DNA from: Epiperipatus broadwayi
Lineage: Eukaryota; Onychophora; Udeonychophora; Euonychophora; Peripatidae
DNA length: 64,000 bases
NCBI GenBank assembly: GCA_028023455.1
Contig: JAQFVV010000020.1
Span: 3,827,092-3,891,091, forward strand
Direction of reading: 5' to 3'
The position numbers and the translations under genes were made by a program. Shown here piece by piece: positions 51,090-64,000 of this stretch (positions are counted from its first letter, which is position 1; every line of letters starts with the position of its first letter). Under the pieces are notes generated by a model. That model was not told the DNA's origin and ran no database searches. It saw nothing but the letters and a program-made list of their open reading frames with translations.

Positions 51090-51345
51090 TACAAAATGTC
51101 TCTCTTCCTCCTGTAAGTTGAACACTTGCCAGAAATCTTCCCCCATTGCCTAGTTATGGGTAGGAAGTTCTGAAAACAAATCATACTTCTCACGTGGCAC
51201 CATTTAATGAAATGTATAATAACAAAATAAAATCTGATAACATCTAAGAAAAATATTGAACATCCGGAAAAAATAATTGTTTATCTCTGTCTTTTTCCTG
51301 AGTATGTATTCAGGCATGCAATATCTCCATTCAGCAATAATTCAA
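51090..51345 (-). pseudogene. unidentified coding-like relic, possibly same unit as 49775-50671
   Basis: One - strand frame with only two internal stops reads AEWRYCMPEYILRKKTEINN, then MVPREKYDLFSELPTHN and AMGEDFWQVFNLQEEERHFV. Composition is balanced and protein-like (W, C, M, P, E spread through it). It is in a different frame from the 50 kb relic. Another 36-codon open piece (MEHNNSHLNIGIMFTKYQRI...) lies at 52240-52130. No family recognised. Confidence 0.35.
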
Positions 51346-53300
51346 GGATCCATTTATTTGAAAATATTTCTTACATATTTTTTTAAATTCCAACTGTTGT
51401 ATATAGCAGATATATCATGATAAATATAACACATGTAATATTGGCATTTTCATCAGTCAAAACATTAGTAAAACATATAATATAAAATTATTCATTTGGT
51501 ATATTTTTAGCAGACACATATTTTATAAACTAACGGTAAATATTTCTTTTTTTTTTTAAATATTTCAAGACTTTTATCCATAAAAAATATATATTTCAAT
51601 TAGCTTTTCTCCCCAATAAATGACACTTATGCCATCCAAGACATTCATTTAGTGAAATAATATCAATCTTTTAAACAGACTTACTATATTTCATTTATTT
51701 AAGATAAAATCACTTCAAAGCATATAGTTTATTTATTGATTTTATCAATAAAAAGTCTTTTTAAAAGTATAAAAACATTCAACAGTCATATTTCCAATTT
51801 TTCTTCTAATATATCATTCTGAAACATAAAAATCCATTCAGATTCAACTTTAAAGATAAATTAAATTGTAAAATGTGTTATTAGCATTCATATAACAAAC
51901 AGTTACTCAGACATATCATAAAGAAAAAATATTTTTAATTTAGTTTTGTAACTTAAATGCAGAGTATTAACTTTTCTTTTCCTTTTCACAAACTTAATAT
52001 TATGATAATGATTTTTTTATATAAAATGTTCATTTCCTCCTTATTAACTTAAGCTTTCTTGACAAATTAGTCCAATTATAATAGAATAAAGTTATTAAAC
52101 TTAAATGTTCATTCATTTAAGCATATTATTTATAAAAAATTAAATTCCTTACATAAATCTCTTCCAGTCTTGTTGTAGAATATTCTTTGGTATTTGGTGA
52201 ACATTATCCCAATATTCAAATGACTATTATTGTGTTCCATAAAAAAATATTGTAATTTTAAATTAAATTTCAAGTAGAATCCTCTCATAGAGAAGTTTTG
52301 TATTTATTCAATCATTATTTAACATAGTTATTAAAATTATACTTTTAAACACTTTTAAGAGAAAATAATAATAATTAAAAAAATTACTACTGTCACAATT
52401 AAAAGAAAAAAATACTGATTATAAATTTCAAACTAAACTGTACTTTACTATCACTTCACTTGTACTGTCTCACTACTTCTGTACTATGTTTTTCTGTCTA
52501 GACTGGATTAAGTCTCTGTTTTTATACTGGACTAATCTAATAACTTCATTGATTAATTCTGATTTTAAAAAATTTGCTAATTTACATAACTAAATCAATA
52601 TCATTTTTAAATTTATGAATCATCATTTTTTAAAAATATTATATTGAATTATTTTTATCACTTGTAAACACTAAATACTTTATTAGGATAATTTAACTTT
52701 ATTTAAACAATCTAAATATTTTAATGACTCTAAAATATTGATTTTAAAACAAAATATTGCATTTAAGCCAAAATAATATTTTCTAATTATTACTTTTAGA
52801 ACATTATCTTTAATCTAATATTTGCAACTTTCTAAATGTATCAAATTTTGTTAGCAAGCTAAAATCAAAGTTTTATTTTTTTAAACTCTTGAAATCTCCC
52901 ACAACCACCTTAGACCATGTGACACTTTCAAAACATTCTAGATTAGTTAATTTATTTATTATTGAAATAATATTTTAAACAAAAATAATTACTTTAAATA
53001 TATTGTATAAAATATTTACTGCTATAATTAAACTATTATATTATTATAGTATCTTCTGATTATAATAAATAAAAATTAATATTATCTTTTAAACAATTTA
53101 TTGTATTATTTTATTTGTTCATTTATCTTAAAATGCCTCTAAACTATTTAATGTATCTTTACTGCCTCCTATTTATTAAACTTAAACTCCTACTACCTAT
53201 AGCATCATAATTATATATTAGAAAATCACCTAAATTTAATTTTTTAATAGATACATTTCAAACCCTATCTTATCTATCTGTACCAATTATAAGGGCACAA
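51346..53300. other. AT-rich stretch with scattered coding-like scraps
   Basis: Apart from 52130-52240 and a short LNECLGWHKCHLLG piece near 51605-51655 (- strand), nothing can be read as coding. Confidence 0.3.
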
Positions 53301-53643
<343 letters not shown>

Positions 53644-55814
53644 ATTCAATTGGGTCATCCAAAGGAATATTTTAATTTATATTTTTAATATCATGTGAAT
53701 AGATCGTCCCTTTGAGAAGAGGTGAGAATACCATTAATAAAAGAGCCATCAACAATACCCATGGTAAGATCAAGCTATGCAAAGCATAACACAATCATAT
53801 TTTTAGACTGTGGCCCACCTTCACTGCTAGATTCAAACCCCTACTATCCAAAGCATTTTATTTGATTTGAGGATCAATCTCAAGTGCCAGCCAATCATAA
53901 GTTATATAATCAGCTTGCTTTGGATGACAGATCCATAATCCAGTGCTTGAAATATCCCATGACTATCTCACACTCTTTTCAGGATCCAGCACATTTACTT
54001 TACTCATAAAATAACTCTACACTAATTTACTGGTGATGCAGTGACAAGAGAGAAAGAGAAAATTGACAAAATAACAATTAGAGCAAACATTAATATTTAT
54101 TTATTCACACATACACTATAACAATAAAAGACATAAAAAATATAAATGACTTTAAGCTATAGTTACAATAGTCCATTAATTAAAGTTCATTCATTTAAAA
54201 TAAAGAGTCTAAACAGTGATCAGAATATATTTAAAAGTATTTTTACCTAGGTTTTTATGATTGTCAGTTTCCAACTGTTTGGATTCTTAGTCTCCATCAA
54301 TGGTTCCAGGCTTGTTTTCCATTCTTTGTGTTGACAATGGGAGAGAGAATTTGCAGAAGCATTTATTTACAATCTATGCATTGTTCCAGGCATTGGTTCA
54401 GATGAGATTCAGTTGATTTTCTTTTTGTTAAGGGTTTTTGGGGGCTTGAAGCCTAGCTGAATATCCTAAAGTTGTCTAACAATGCATGTTGCTATATCTG
54501 CAGCTTCTGCATGGATGTTGACTGAAGCAGTAATTGACTGGTTTACTACTAAGTTTACAGTTTCCAAATATCTGGAACTATGCTTGTTTGAATTCTGCAT
54601 TTTGTCTGAACTGGATAATAATAATCTGAAATAATGAATGGTCTAGCAGATTGCAGCCCTGATTCAAGAACAATAGAGAGAATAACTTTATATATTTTCC
54701 TCTTCTATTGTTTTAATTTCTTATCATTGTTTTTAATTTTGATCTTAACTCTGTCATTGTTTTATTTTATCTTGACTCGAATCTGTCTTTTTAATTAATT
54801 TTACATTTCTTTAATTAATTGATTTTTACATTTGCCTTAATCTTAATCCATTCAGATTTATCTAAACAATCTCAATAAGATAGTTTACAGTTTCTTTTAA
54901 TAAATATAATTTAATCAGTAATCTTATAAACTAATTAATTACATTTTTTGAAAGTTTTACAAACATTTTATTTTTACAGACTAATTTTTAGTCTGATTTT
55001 ACATTTGTTTATTTTATACATTATAAAAGTTGTCTTTATAAAGAGAGAAAGAGAGAAAAAAGAGTTTTAAATTTTCTCTAATTCTATTTTAGATTTATCC
55101 CCTCTCTTGTTAAGAAGTTTTATTCTAATAGAAAAATATGATGCAATCTTTTGCTTTTGCAAAATTTCATTTTAAAAATCTTAAAACTAATCTTTTTTGT
55201 AAAAAAAAATTATGACACACGCAATGCTATTCACTAGTGGGACATCACACACGCCTCCATTTGAGAGGTAAATTTGTCTCAGTTTGACCCATTTTAACTC
55301 TGACATTTTATTTATTTATTTATTTATAGTTTTACCATTTGATTTTTCATTTTATTTATTTATGTAATATTTTCCTACCAAATAAGTCTTAGAATTGCTA
55401 CAGATCAAGAAAGCACAGATGGTAACCTTTCTTATGCTACTCTTCTTTTCATGATGTGATCAATGTTGATTTCAACAATTATGTCATGTGTGATGACCAC
55501 CAGGGAGAACATGCATCATTTTAATGAGTACAGGGGTTAGTATGCAGTGGATTTCAGAATACATTTGGCTGGCTTATATCCAACTTACAGGCTAAAAAAA
55601 AACTTTACCTTCTGTGTTGGGATTTTTCTACCAGCCGATTGAATGAGCCCATGTCTTTCTTCAATGGGTCTGCATCCTATAAGTTAAAATGGAGTCACTG
55701 TGGATGGCAGTATTCACCTACTGACCATTCAGCTTGGGACCTACTTTGGGGATTTTTTCCCCCATGAAACTGATTTGCTGCTTATGCTGGTATTTTTCCA
55801 GTGCACATATATAT
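53644..55814. other. repeat-like mosaic, no gene supported
   Basis: GC-richer blocks at 53690-54010, 54240-54680 and 55390-55800 alternate with A/T-rich stretches, an arrangement also seen in the dispersed repeats of this window. No reading frame with family resemblance. Confidence 0.35.
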
Positions 55815-57882
55815 TATAACGATCGAAATGCAAGTGAAGATCGAATCTAACTGCAAAAACAATATCTGTAACTACCAGGGCGCCATCTAGGCATTTGAGC
55901 CTAGAAAAATTTATAAAGTAGGCAGATACGCGCTGTTAAGATTCCACTTTATTTAAATATTCCGATCGTTAGCCCAAGTCACTAGCTCAGTGGAGTAGCA
56001 GAGATAATAAACTATAAATTTTATATCTTAAATATAAAAGAATAAAAGCCACTGCCAGAAATTAACACATAAAAATATTTATTTACGCACATATAAAATA
56101 ACATTTAAATTTTGAGGAATAAGCTTAACATTTTAGATTTTTATATTAACTTTTTTAATTTTACATTTAACTAAGTTTCAATGAGTTTAATATTTTATTT
56201 AGATAGTCAAGTATGAATAGACTACATAGATCTGCATTTGAAAAGAAAATATTCTTCCCTGCTTTAACCTTAGGCAACAAATTTCACAACCAAACTTGCG
56301 CCAATCCATCTGATACTTTCATGTATTCAATGTAGCATGATACGACAACACAAAATACTATACTGTCAGGAAAGTACATCTGAACAGTAAGTAAAATTAG
56401 AGAAGACATTGACTCTCCACCAACAGGAATGTGACATCTGTTGGCAAGTAGAACAATAAACAAAAAACTCCATAGGAATGGACTGCGGTATTCTGCCAAC
56501 TTACAAACCCATCCATAGGCAAACAGAAGGTGTGTGGCATATATCTATAATCCTGCCCATAGCGGACCTCATACTACATCTACAATTACACAAATATATC
56601 CAATCCATTGAACCAATTCAACTATGAAATGAATAACCTAAGATTACCCTCCCTTAATATAACTTTACAAAACTATATAGCCATTCACGCCAGACTTAAA
56701 TTTAACATTTAAATACGTTTGCACAGATTATTTTTATAAATTTGCTTTTAAAATGTTGAGTATAGATCGGCTGCACAGATTCCACGGTCAAAAACATTCC
56801 AAATTAAACACAATCGATCAAAATACAAAGTCATCGATAAACATCACTTGCATAGGGAATATACAAATCCCATTAGCATTCATCGTAAGATGCTTGCAGT
56901 GATATTGTTGACCCATATATTCTAATCGAATGTGAAAACCACAACATAATCAACCACTAATGAATCTATGCAATGTCTATACCCAACTTAAATGTAATGC
57001 ATTTAATAATTTCTACAATAAATATTACTACAAATAAAAATAATAAAATGGAAATGATTTTAGCAAAACTTAACTATATAAATTTAAACAATCAATTATT
57101 AATTTGAAAATCAAATAAGAGTTCATTTTAAAATTTAAATTAGCTGAATCTTTAAAAAAAAATCAATGACGAAAGTTCTTAATTACTTTTTTTTGGTTGT
57201 TGTTAATTTGTAAAGTTCATAGCTCACGGTAGAAGAGTCCAGGTTTCTGCTTTTAATTCCCATGACACCTCCATTGGAAGATAATGTTCTGGAGATGGCA
57301 ATAGCTGGTTCAAGGTATCACAGTCTTTTCATTTTTCCTTTTTAAATAGAGAGAGTGGTATGTGCGTCCTACCACCTCTCAAACACACAACGCTGGAACT
57401 GTCAGAAAAAACTGTATTTCCCTTTTTATATTAATCCACATGGATTCAATCAACAAAACGTCACTAATCCATCACTTTCGTTAGGTTCCGAGCCAAGGCT
57501 TAGTGCTTCCATTGGTCTCTTATCTAATTTACTCTCTGACTTTTTAATTAGACAGCTTTTGGATAATTAATAAACAATCATTTCCATTTACAGATTACAG
57601 GAATTAATTAACCTGTTTTTATTTTTACTTACGTTATTTCTTTTTTTAAACTATTTTTATATTTAAATCTTTTTTTTATAAAAAAAAATACATTCAAATA
57701 CCTTTTTTTATTTATTAAAAAAAATATTTTTAAAGTTTAGCATCTGTGCGAATATATACGTTTAACAAACATTTTAATTTTAGCGTTTAGTTTTTTTTTC
57801 TTTTTAATACACTTATTTTTATATGCGAACTTAAAAGTTTTTATTTCAATTTAATGTAACGACATATTTATATATCATTACA
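55815..57882 (+). mobile_element. candidate LTR-like element bounded by (AT)n tracts
   Basis: It begins TATAACGATCGAAATGC straight after an AT tract (TG to TA at the first bases would restore the usual TGTAAC) and ends ATCATTACA straight before another. The interior shows the GC-rich/AT-rich/GC-rich layout of the other repeats. A CTCF-like GCGCCATCTAG lies at 55880-55890. Whether both ends belong to one element is not proven. Confidence 0.35.
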
Positions 57883-57896
57883 ATATATATATATAT

Positions 57897-58650
57897 TGTA
57901 ATGGGATGGGGGTATAGGAAGTGATTAGAAGTAAATGGACTGAAACTGGGTGATGGAAAAATAATAATCAACCTCAATCCATATAATGAAATACAAATAT
58001 CAATAATTTGAAAAAGTACATATAATTAATATTTAAAGCTATGAGTATGAGATTAAAAAATCTGTGAACATTGAGAGATCAACCAGTTACTAAAAAGAGC
58101 AACTAAAAGCATAATTAATCACTAGCATCATCATTTTAAAAAATAAGTACAAGTAAATACTTGAGAGAACCATCCATCATCATCATTGATGGGAATAAAG
58201 AAATCAGCATAATAAATCAATACAGTAAATCAACAGTCATCTTGTGACTGGATTGGAAATGGGTCTTCTGTAGACTAGGCTAACTACTGAGCCTTTTGCC
58301 AGCTTGGGCAATTATATAAACATAATTTGGATGCACCAGCTTAGTGTCCATCCATTAAAATACACAACTAGAAAATCTAAACAATAATGCTGGGACATTA
58401 AAACATGCTGATCATCATCAATGCTCAGGCCACTTGTACTGGCCAACTATAAACTTAAATTTTTAATAAAGGCTAAAGTAAAATAAAAAATAACAGTGCA
58501 TGGGCTTTAAAGAGTATCCCCTTTTGTGCCAACCAGGATGATGATTAATCATCACTGGATGCCCAAAGCACCAAACATATCCCCATTTATCCGTGTCCGA
58601 AATCTAGCTCAGAGAACATGGGCTCTATTACTGTGTGTGAACAAGAGATG
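57897..58650 (+). repeat. dispersed LTR-like repeat, copy 2 (pair of 11872-12472)
   Basis: It starts TGTAATGGGATGG after CATTACA and a 14-bp AT tract. Blocks shared with copy 1 include TCATCTTGTGACTGGATTGG, CTAGGCTAACTACTGAGCC, TTTTGTGCCAACCAGGATGA, ATCTAGCTCAGAGAACATGG and TACTGTGTGTGAACAAG. Confidence 0.65.
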
Positions 58651-60710
58651 ATGGAATACAATTTTAACAATTAAATATAAGTTTATTGATGACAAAAAAA
58701 TAAATGATTAAGGTCTTATAAGGGTTCTGATTTTGAAAAGTACACAATAATACAGTCATCACTCTGTAATTTATAAGATTACTACAAAATTCAAGTTTTC
58801 ACATTAATTTACATAATTCCTATTCAAAATTTAAATTGTTACATTGATTTACAAAATTAAAATTTACAATCCAAGTTATTACTATGGTTTACATATATAG
58901 GCGCACAGACGAGCGATTTATAATATACAATTAATCTATTTCAATTGACATTCAATAACAACAACAAAAAATGATTAAAATTTACATGTGTTATAATTGA
59001 CAACATATGCACATATACATGTGTGTGCGTGAAATAACCTATTTGACTTGCTACAAAATAATTATCAAAATCTTAAATTATATAAAAATACAATAAATGA
59101 TTAAAGTTTCAAGTTTCAGTTAAATGAAATACATTTTACATAGTAGGTTTACTGAAACGCATATTTATATAATTTGCACAGACGTGCGATATATTAATTT
59201 ATCTACATAACATCAGTATTTATCACAATAAAATTATTACAGATTATTCTCGCAATTTAATTCTCTTTGCTGAATATAATCTTTTTCTTTAAAATAAGAA
59301 CTATCAAATTTTTGACAGTTAATTGATTTAAAATGTCTTTCTTTTTTTTTTTTTAGTCTAAAAGATTTTTGGAAATCTTTTTCTTGATTATTAATTATAA
59401 CTTTCTTTGTAGTTTTTTTTCTTTAATAAACGATTTTAAACTAATATCGTTTTATATATTTCTATCAGTTATAAAAATGTCATTTTACTAAGGAAATTGT
59501 TTAAAACTTCCTTATCATATATAATGCTACTCACCACCAGCTGTATATACGTTTATCCGTGTTTCTTTGCCTTTATCTGATGCAGCATAGTGTAATTAAT
59601 TCTTCAGCAAGCTGGAAGATTTTTCTTGATGAGTTTGGTTTTAGTGATTGTCATCATCAGGTAAAAGTATATAATTCTGGTAATTTGTTGGCATACCATG
59701 AGATTTCCTTTGTAGCCCAAGCAATTGTCAGGCTGTCTTCTAGAACATATTTAAGCAGCTAGTTGATCCATTTGAAGTGACTCTGGCTTCATAAATCAAA
59801 TCTCTGCAGTAAACTATAATGCAGCTACTGGACTGTACTTCCTTAGATCTTCATAGGAGCTTTATATAACTCTGCTAGCTATTTTATCCTCTTTTTTTGG
59901 CTATTGATTTAGAAGTGACCCAGCTTCAAAACCAAAACTCCTGTGAAGGAAAATAGTAGCAGCTCCTGCCTTCAGCAACATTAGATCATGGTAGCTTTTC
60001 TGCAAACTCTCTGCTACAGCCAACAACATACTGCTCTCTTCAAAATCATTATCCAAACTATGCAGTGGCCCAGTTGGCCACTGCTTAAAATACTACAACC
60101 AGACTCCTCTGGTCAACTCTTACAAACTACAAGCAAAAACTAACTGATATTTTTTTTATCAGTCTTTTATAACCTTGGGTAGGTCAGGTGACAAAAACAC
60201 AGTGGCTGTTTTCAATTAACTTTAATCCATTTGAAAACAAGCTGGAAATTTCTATCAAAGTGTGATTTTCATGTTTTTACATTAATCTTTGGAATTTGAC
60301 CAAAGGTGTGATAATCCTTTAGAATTTTTAATCTACAAAGATTTTTAACTACATAGTAGAAATGAAAACAAGCATTAATTAAAAAAGATATTTTATACAA
60401 GTATTAATTAAAAGATTTTAAAAATAGACATTGTTTTCAAAATTATCAAAAAAACAAGCTTATATTTAAATTTCAAAATCAGAATTACAAATAATATTTA
60501 TCAGACCTTTTTAAAATATTAATTTCATAATACAATTTTTATTTTAAATCGGAGTTATTATTTAACCCTTTACTTAGTATTATTTTATTTTAGAAAATAT
60601 AGAAAAATATCTACAAAAATTTATTCTATGTTTATTTCTACTTTTCCTTTATTTTACATATATATATATTCACATACACTATATTAGTGTGTGTGATGTA
60701 ACCCAACTGG
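58651..60710. other. probable continuation of the repeat, no gene supported
   Basis: AT-rich to 59540, then a GC-richer block to about 60150 with no readable protein. It ends at GGTTACA next to a long (AT)n tract (60711-60715), so 57897-60715 may be one element. Confidence 0.35.
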
Positions 60711-60712
60711 TT

Positions 60713-60755
<43 letters not shown>

Positions 60756-60758
60756 GTT

Positions 60759-60794
<36 letters not shown>

Positions 60795-60798
60795 AACC
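60711..60798. repeat. long (AT)n tracts between GGTTACA and TGTAACC ends
   Basis: Order: GGTTACA, (AT) about 36 bp, CAGGTTACA, (AT) about 29 bp, TGTAACCTC. The arrangement is a large palindrome of element ends around TA repeats. Confidence 0.85.
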
Positions 60799-63165
60799 TC
60801 TGCTCTCTTCACTTATTCACTTTATTATATTTATAAATGCCCAGGTGCCAATTCTATACAAGATAGAATAAAATTTATAATTGTAAATTGCTCTATGGCT
60901 TAGCTCAGTTGAGGTTATAGGATACAGTCTTCATATAGGATGCAAATAAAAGTAATAAAACATTTATTAATAACAATTCTGTAACACTAATTTAATTATA
61001 TGCCACATATTTATTTACTTATAAAACTATTGCAAAATTATCAATTGTCATATCTAATATAGGATAGATAATGATGAGGATCGGGTATCTTTTTATCTAC
61101 ATCACCACCTATTCTAAGCAAAGTAGAATATATTATTAGCACTGTAATATGATGATTTATCATCTCCAGACAGATTAAATAAATTGAATTCTACTGGCAA
61201 ATCTATATATTTTAGGACTATGCTATGTTAACCATATATGTATGTGTGTGGAAATGGAGAATCGAACATATAATAAAACAATTCATTTGGGCTTTTAATT
61301 CATCAAAACATTTATTAAAAATTAAAAGACAAAATAAATAATGAATAAACAAAAAGAAATATTATTTTATGCACTTTGCTAAACAATTATATTGCTCTTA
61401 TAGCAAAACCAAAATTGACTAATATTTAATATACGAATCATATATTTTTGAACATGTGTGCTTTTATAATATCTTAAATATGATGTATTTTTAAAACATA
61501 CTTTTTATTAGCTTATTTATAAAACTTGGATGATGCCATAAATCAATCATCTTTTATACATATTATAAAATTTTATACAACACTTATCTGTTATAATCGG
61601 TGTAAGTCATCTAACATTAACTATACAAAATAAAGAAAGACAAGGAAAAACAATAACTAAACACTTATACTTATACTTATATATGTGAGGGTTAAATAAT
61701 ATCTCCAAACTCAATCTAAATAATCTAATCATCCCTTGACCATTTCTACCTTCAACTCACATTCAATATACTTCCTATATAACAAACTTATAACAGATAA
61801 GGTTTTAATTATTTATTTTTTAAAATAAACTTCATTAACAAAATTGAAGCATAATAAATACAACATTTTTAAAATAATAATTTATAGCATCACGCACACA
61901 TCCGAACATCTATAACCACTTATAATATAATTTCTAGATCATATAAAACAATAAATTATCATATTATAATGATATGAAGTTACATTGTTTTGTTTTGTTT
62001 TTTTTTTTAAAAAAAAAATTGGTTATACATTTATTATAAGTAATAACGAAAATACTTATCAATATCTCATCATTACATGTTAAGTTTTTTTAAACAAAAT
62101 TGAAAGTTGAAAGAAATATACATATCAATTTTAAAGACAACAGTAAATTATAACATAAAAAAGTCTCTCCAATTGTTAAAGCATAATTTGTTAAGAATGA
62201 TAATAGTTTTTTCTTTTTATCCTAGAATTCCATGATAGGTGTTATAATAACATTTGCATGCATTGGAATTATTTTATTATATATGCACGAATAGTAAAGT
62301 TATACAGTATAAAATTATCCTCTTGATATAAGATTAAATAGATAAACTATTTCATTTTAAATTTTATTTTGTAGAATATTGATAGAAAATTCTTAAAATT
62401 GAAAATCAAGCGTTTAATTCTAGCATCTAATAAGAAAATTTTAGCTAGCTTTATTTTACACAATTTTGTCATTTTAATATTATTTAGCTTTGGTAATACT
62501 TTAAAATAAATCATAATAATTTAGCTTACATATCATCCAGGCATTTTAAAGGTAGTGAATTTGGACCATTGTTTGGCAGAAATTTGGAGGCTGATATCTC
62601 TCTTGGGGTGGTGGTGTTTATCTCCTCATTTTTATATCATTCCAGTAGTATAATAACAAAAATTCTCCATGGGTATTGTGCCAATGCCAAATTGGCACAT
62701 GTATATAAAATAATTTTGTATAAAAAAATTATTATCAAAACCTTTCGGAAAAAAGAATTTGAAAGTGACAATTAATTACTTTAAAGAGGGGAGAGGGAGT
62801 TTTCCTATAAAAAAAAAAAAAACAAACTAAGAGTTTCATAAAAGTTAAAATTATTATAAATTAAAAGTTTAAAAAAAATATAAAAATCTCTTTTCATTCC
62901 AGTTTATTATAATAGATTATATTAGTGCGTGAGAATGTAAACAAAAGTATGCATGTTAGAATAATATTAAAAAAATAAATAAATATTGAAATGAAATGTA
63001 TTTAGAAACACAGTGGTGGACTGCTAATTAAAGATATGAAAACAACACATTTTAAAATAGCTACTACTAATCAAATATTCAATCGAAAAACACGTTGTCA
63101 TATAATTAATCTAAAGGAATTTCGACAACACGTATTGCCGGAGGATATTAAAACAAAAACACTTG
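60799..63165. other. AT-rich stretch, no gene supported
   Basis: It begins with the GC-richer TGTAACCTCTGCTC sequence to about 60960, then A/T-rich. The 68-codon frame at 62569-62775 has no family resemblance. Confidence 0.35.
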
Positions 63166-63170
63166 GCAGG

Positions 63171-63206
63171 TATAAATAGACTTTTTTTTTCGTTTTATCA
63201 GACATT
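63171..63206 (+). promoter_or_regulatory. core promoter: TATA box and initiator
   Basis: TATAAATAG at 63171-63179 is followed by an initiator-like ATCAGACA with its A at 63200, 29 bp from the first T of the TATA box, which is the standard spacing. TCAG(T/A) initiators are typical of arthropod promoters. The transcript below it starts in a stretch less AT-rich than its surroundings. It may be a host gene promoter or the U3/R boundary of an LTR. Confidence 0.55.
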
Positions 63207-63510
63207 GCAGTTGGAGTTTGAAATTCAGTCTAGTTTTACTGTGTCAGTTTACAGAAATGCAGTGCTGAAAAGCTTTTGGAAATATACGCTTGTGCTCCAG
63301 CCCTTTTAGTCCAATAAGATCATCAAAACCTGCCTGAGAAATAATGTCTGGATAACAACACAGAAACCCTCCGTCAAAACGTGCAGCTGTCTCCAAGAAG
63401 AAACCAACGGATTACCATAAATTCTCGTCCATAAACAAAATCTAACCGGTTAGATACAATCCATCAGAAGCAGCAGAAGTAGCCACCGACAAGAAAAAAA
63501 TCCTAGGTAT
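63200..63510 (+). other. candidate non-coding 5' exon ending in a splice donor
   Basis: 311 bp from the initiator to CCTAG/GTATCT, with balanced composition (for example AAACCCTCCGTCAAAACGTG) and no long open frame. If real it is the 5' UTR exon of a gene beyond the window. The alternative is the R-U5 part of a retrotransposon. Confidence 0.35.
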
Positions 63511-64000
63511 CTGTTTTATTATTATTTACAAGTAGTAGTCACCACTGTAATCCGTAAATATTGAAGAATAACATTATATGAACTCTATCATACATAAAAG
63601 GAACTATTGATGTGTGTGCGTGAGTTTCAGATGTTATTAATGCTTTATTATTATTTTTGCGAATGAGAGTTAATTTAAATGTCTAAGATTATGTTGCTTT
63701 GTTCATGAAATATCCTATCATATGTTAATTTAAAAAAAAAATGTGCGTGTGTGAAATTTGGATTTATAAAATGTTTAGAATGCGTTTATGTTGGTTAGTA
63801 AATTATATTTAAACTTAATTGATGTTGATTGAAATAAATTATCTTTAAAATTAAACTTGATCTGTCGGTCAATTCTTTTTATCAATCTCATATTAACAAT
63901 AAATATCATTGATTAAAATTAGACTGGGCTGGTTAAGGGAATTGTTTCGAGCGCTGGATTATGAGCCTACCACCCGAATATGTTAGTCTTCAGACTAGCT
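63511..64000. other. AT-rich stretch to window edge
   Basis: It would be intron sequence if 63200-63510 is an exon. The last 70 bases turn GC-richer (TTTCGAGCGCTGGATTATGA) and may be the start of a repeat cut by the window. Confidence 0.35.

Overview
This window is nuclear DNA from an AT-rich invertebrate animal: intron-split genes, no operons, very long microsatellites and a dense layer of eukaryotic transposable elements (Ty3/gypsy, RTE-type LINE, Merlin, tRNA-like retroposons, foldback elements). An arachnid or a mollusc would both fit. The TATA/initiator pair near the right end leans towards arthropod, but the species cannot be fixed from sequence alone.

The one host gene that can be followed from start to stop is an F-box gene of the FBXO39 type on the + strand. 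Exon 1 is 4426-5407, exon 2 19105-19266 and exon 3 24216-24370. The splice phases fit exactly (phase 1 at both junctions) and give 432 residues, close to the vertebrate length of about 440. Its two introns (13.7 and 4.9 kb) hold foldback elements, an RTE LINE fragment, dispersed repeats, a tRNA-like retroposon, a 0.8 kb TATC array and a perfect 90-bp-arm hairpin.

The rest is mobile and repetitive DNA. 25.75-30.1 kb is a decayed Mag-like Ty3/gypsy element on the - strand: gag, zinc knuckles, protease and integrase are recognisable, reverse transcriptase is missing, and both LTRs remain. A foldback element sits inside the right LTR, and the left LTR supplies the empty site. 32.7-34.2 kb is a decayed RTE-type LINE, and 37.69-39.33 kb is a complete but frameshifted Merlin (ISXO2/IS1016-like) DNA transposon with about 250-bp inverted repeats. 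Several 0.5-3 kb repeats begin or end at (AT)n tracts with TGTAAY...RTTACA ends. An unidentified decayed reading frame lies on the - strand around 49.8-52.2 kb. A TATA box, initiator and splice donor at 63.17-63.51 kb may mark a 5' exon or an LTR promoter.

The most unusual content is a class of short palindromic elements flanked by 12-15 bp direct repeats, with an unpaired 40-50 bp tail at one end. Two families of them (A: 0.17-1.48 and 5.48-5.76 kb; B: 19.4, 24.55 and 34.3 kb) carry hammerhead ribozyme cores (CTGANGA, a stem II, GAAA and a cleavage triplet between matching stem I strands). They may be small non-autonomous Penelope-like or retrozyme-like retroposons.
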